6,531 bases of DNA, taken from an uncultured Prevotellaceae bacterium. GTDB lineage: Bacteria; Bacteroidota; Bacteroidia; Bacteroidales; Bacteroidaceae. The notes under the pieces were generated by a model. That model did no database searches, was not told the DNA's origin, and was given only the letters and a program-made list of their open reading frames with translations. The stretch spans positions 1 through 6,531 of the forward strand of contig OMTC01000107.1 in the NCBI GenBank assembly GCA_900313845.1, written 5' to 3'. Positions 6,438 through 6,531 of this stretch are shown one piece after another. Each line of letters opens with the position of its first letter. Position 1 is the first letter of the stretch. The position numbers and the translations under genes are program-made.

Positions 6438-6531
6438 CACCAAATTCCTTTCTTCTTTTTATTTGGCAATTTCTTATAAAGACTATACGTCTCGCCAGTC
6501 AGGTATTTATACTGTATCAACCCTTGGGATT
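6437..6531 (-). CDS. C-terminus of a lipoprotein-like paralogue (5' part outside window)
   Basis: The minus-strand frame entering from the window end reads 30 codons, SQGLIQYKYLTGETYSLYKK then LPNKKKKGIW, and stops at TGA (6439-6437). It aligns with residues 171-199 of the 350-aa lipoprotein (KGLIQYKYQNGETYSIYKIL and the lysine run) and then stops, whereas that lipoprotein continues for another 150 residues. It is therefore probably a single-domain paralogue of the lipoprotein's N-terminal half. Its stop codon overlaps the ATG of the secreted protein by one base, so the two are probably cotranscribed and translationally coupled. A signal peptide cannot be assessed here. Confidence 0.8.
   Translation of the reverse strand, partial: SQGLIQYKYLTGETYSLYKKLPNKKKKGIW
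6461..6531 (-). repeat. Direct repeat, copy B (end of the upstream paralogue)
   Basis: Partner of 5158-5228 (63 of 71 bases identical, ungapped, same frame and orientation). The match reaches the last base of the window, so the duplicated region almost certainly extends beyond it. Confidence 0.88.

Overview
The window looks like a piece of a Bacteroidales chromosome, most likely Prevotella or a near relative. The evidence is a fused MurF-alanine racemase gene, a GSCFA-family gene directly upstream of it, a TAnnTTTG-type promoter box, almost no Shine-Dalgarno sequences, and a CTCCCCTCGGGGAGG-type palindromic repeat. The genus is an inference; no rRNA or other marker is present.

Left part (1-4301, + strand) is conserved housekeeping DNA of moderate GC. 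It starts inside mutS (mismatch repair ATPase; the C-terminal 228 residues are present). A 127-bp gap follows that is almost entirely repeats: a 29-bp palindromic unit, then nine 7-bp units in exact register. Next come a complete GSCFA-domain gene and a complete murF-alr fusion that overlaps it by 25 bp. MurF-Alr makes D-alanine (racemase half) and adds D-Ala-D-Ala to the UDP-MurNAc-tripeptide (ligase half). The tight coupling suggests, but does not prove, an envelope role for the GSCFA protein. A second copy of the palindromic repeat lies inside the GSCFA reading frame and is translated. A clear intrinsic terminator closes this unit.

Middle part (4302-4683) has no credible gene. After the terminator it holds a roughly 228-bp hairpin-studded inverted-repeat element (about 4390-4617). 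Its two ends share long arms and also carry equivalent 13-nt hairpins with the same triloop but different stems.

Right part (4684-6531, - strand) is visibly AT-richer and holds accessory secreted proteins facing the housekeeping genes. In transcription order they are the last 30 codons of a gene running off the window, a 216-aa protein with a signal peptide whose start overlaps that stop codon (TGATG), and a 350-aa lipoprotein with its own promoter-like box. The off-window gene ends with a segment closely matching the middle of the lipoprotein, so the locus contains duplicated lipoprotein-like genes; the retained lipoprotein carries an additional C-terminal domain. None of these three has a function I can name.

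The points most worth a second look are the translated repeat in the GSCFA gene, the structured element at 4390-4617, and the duplicated secreted-protein cluster.
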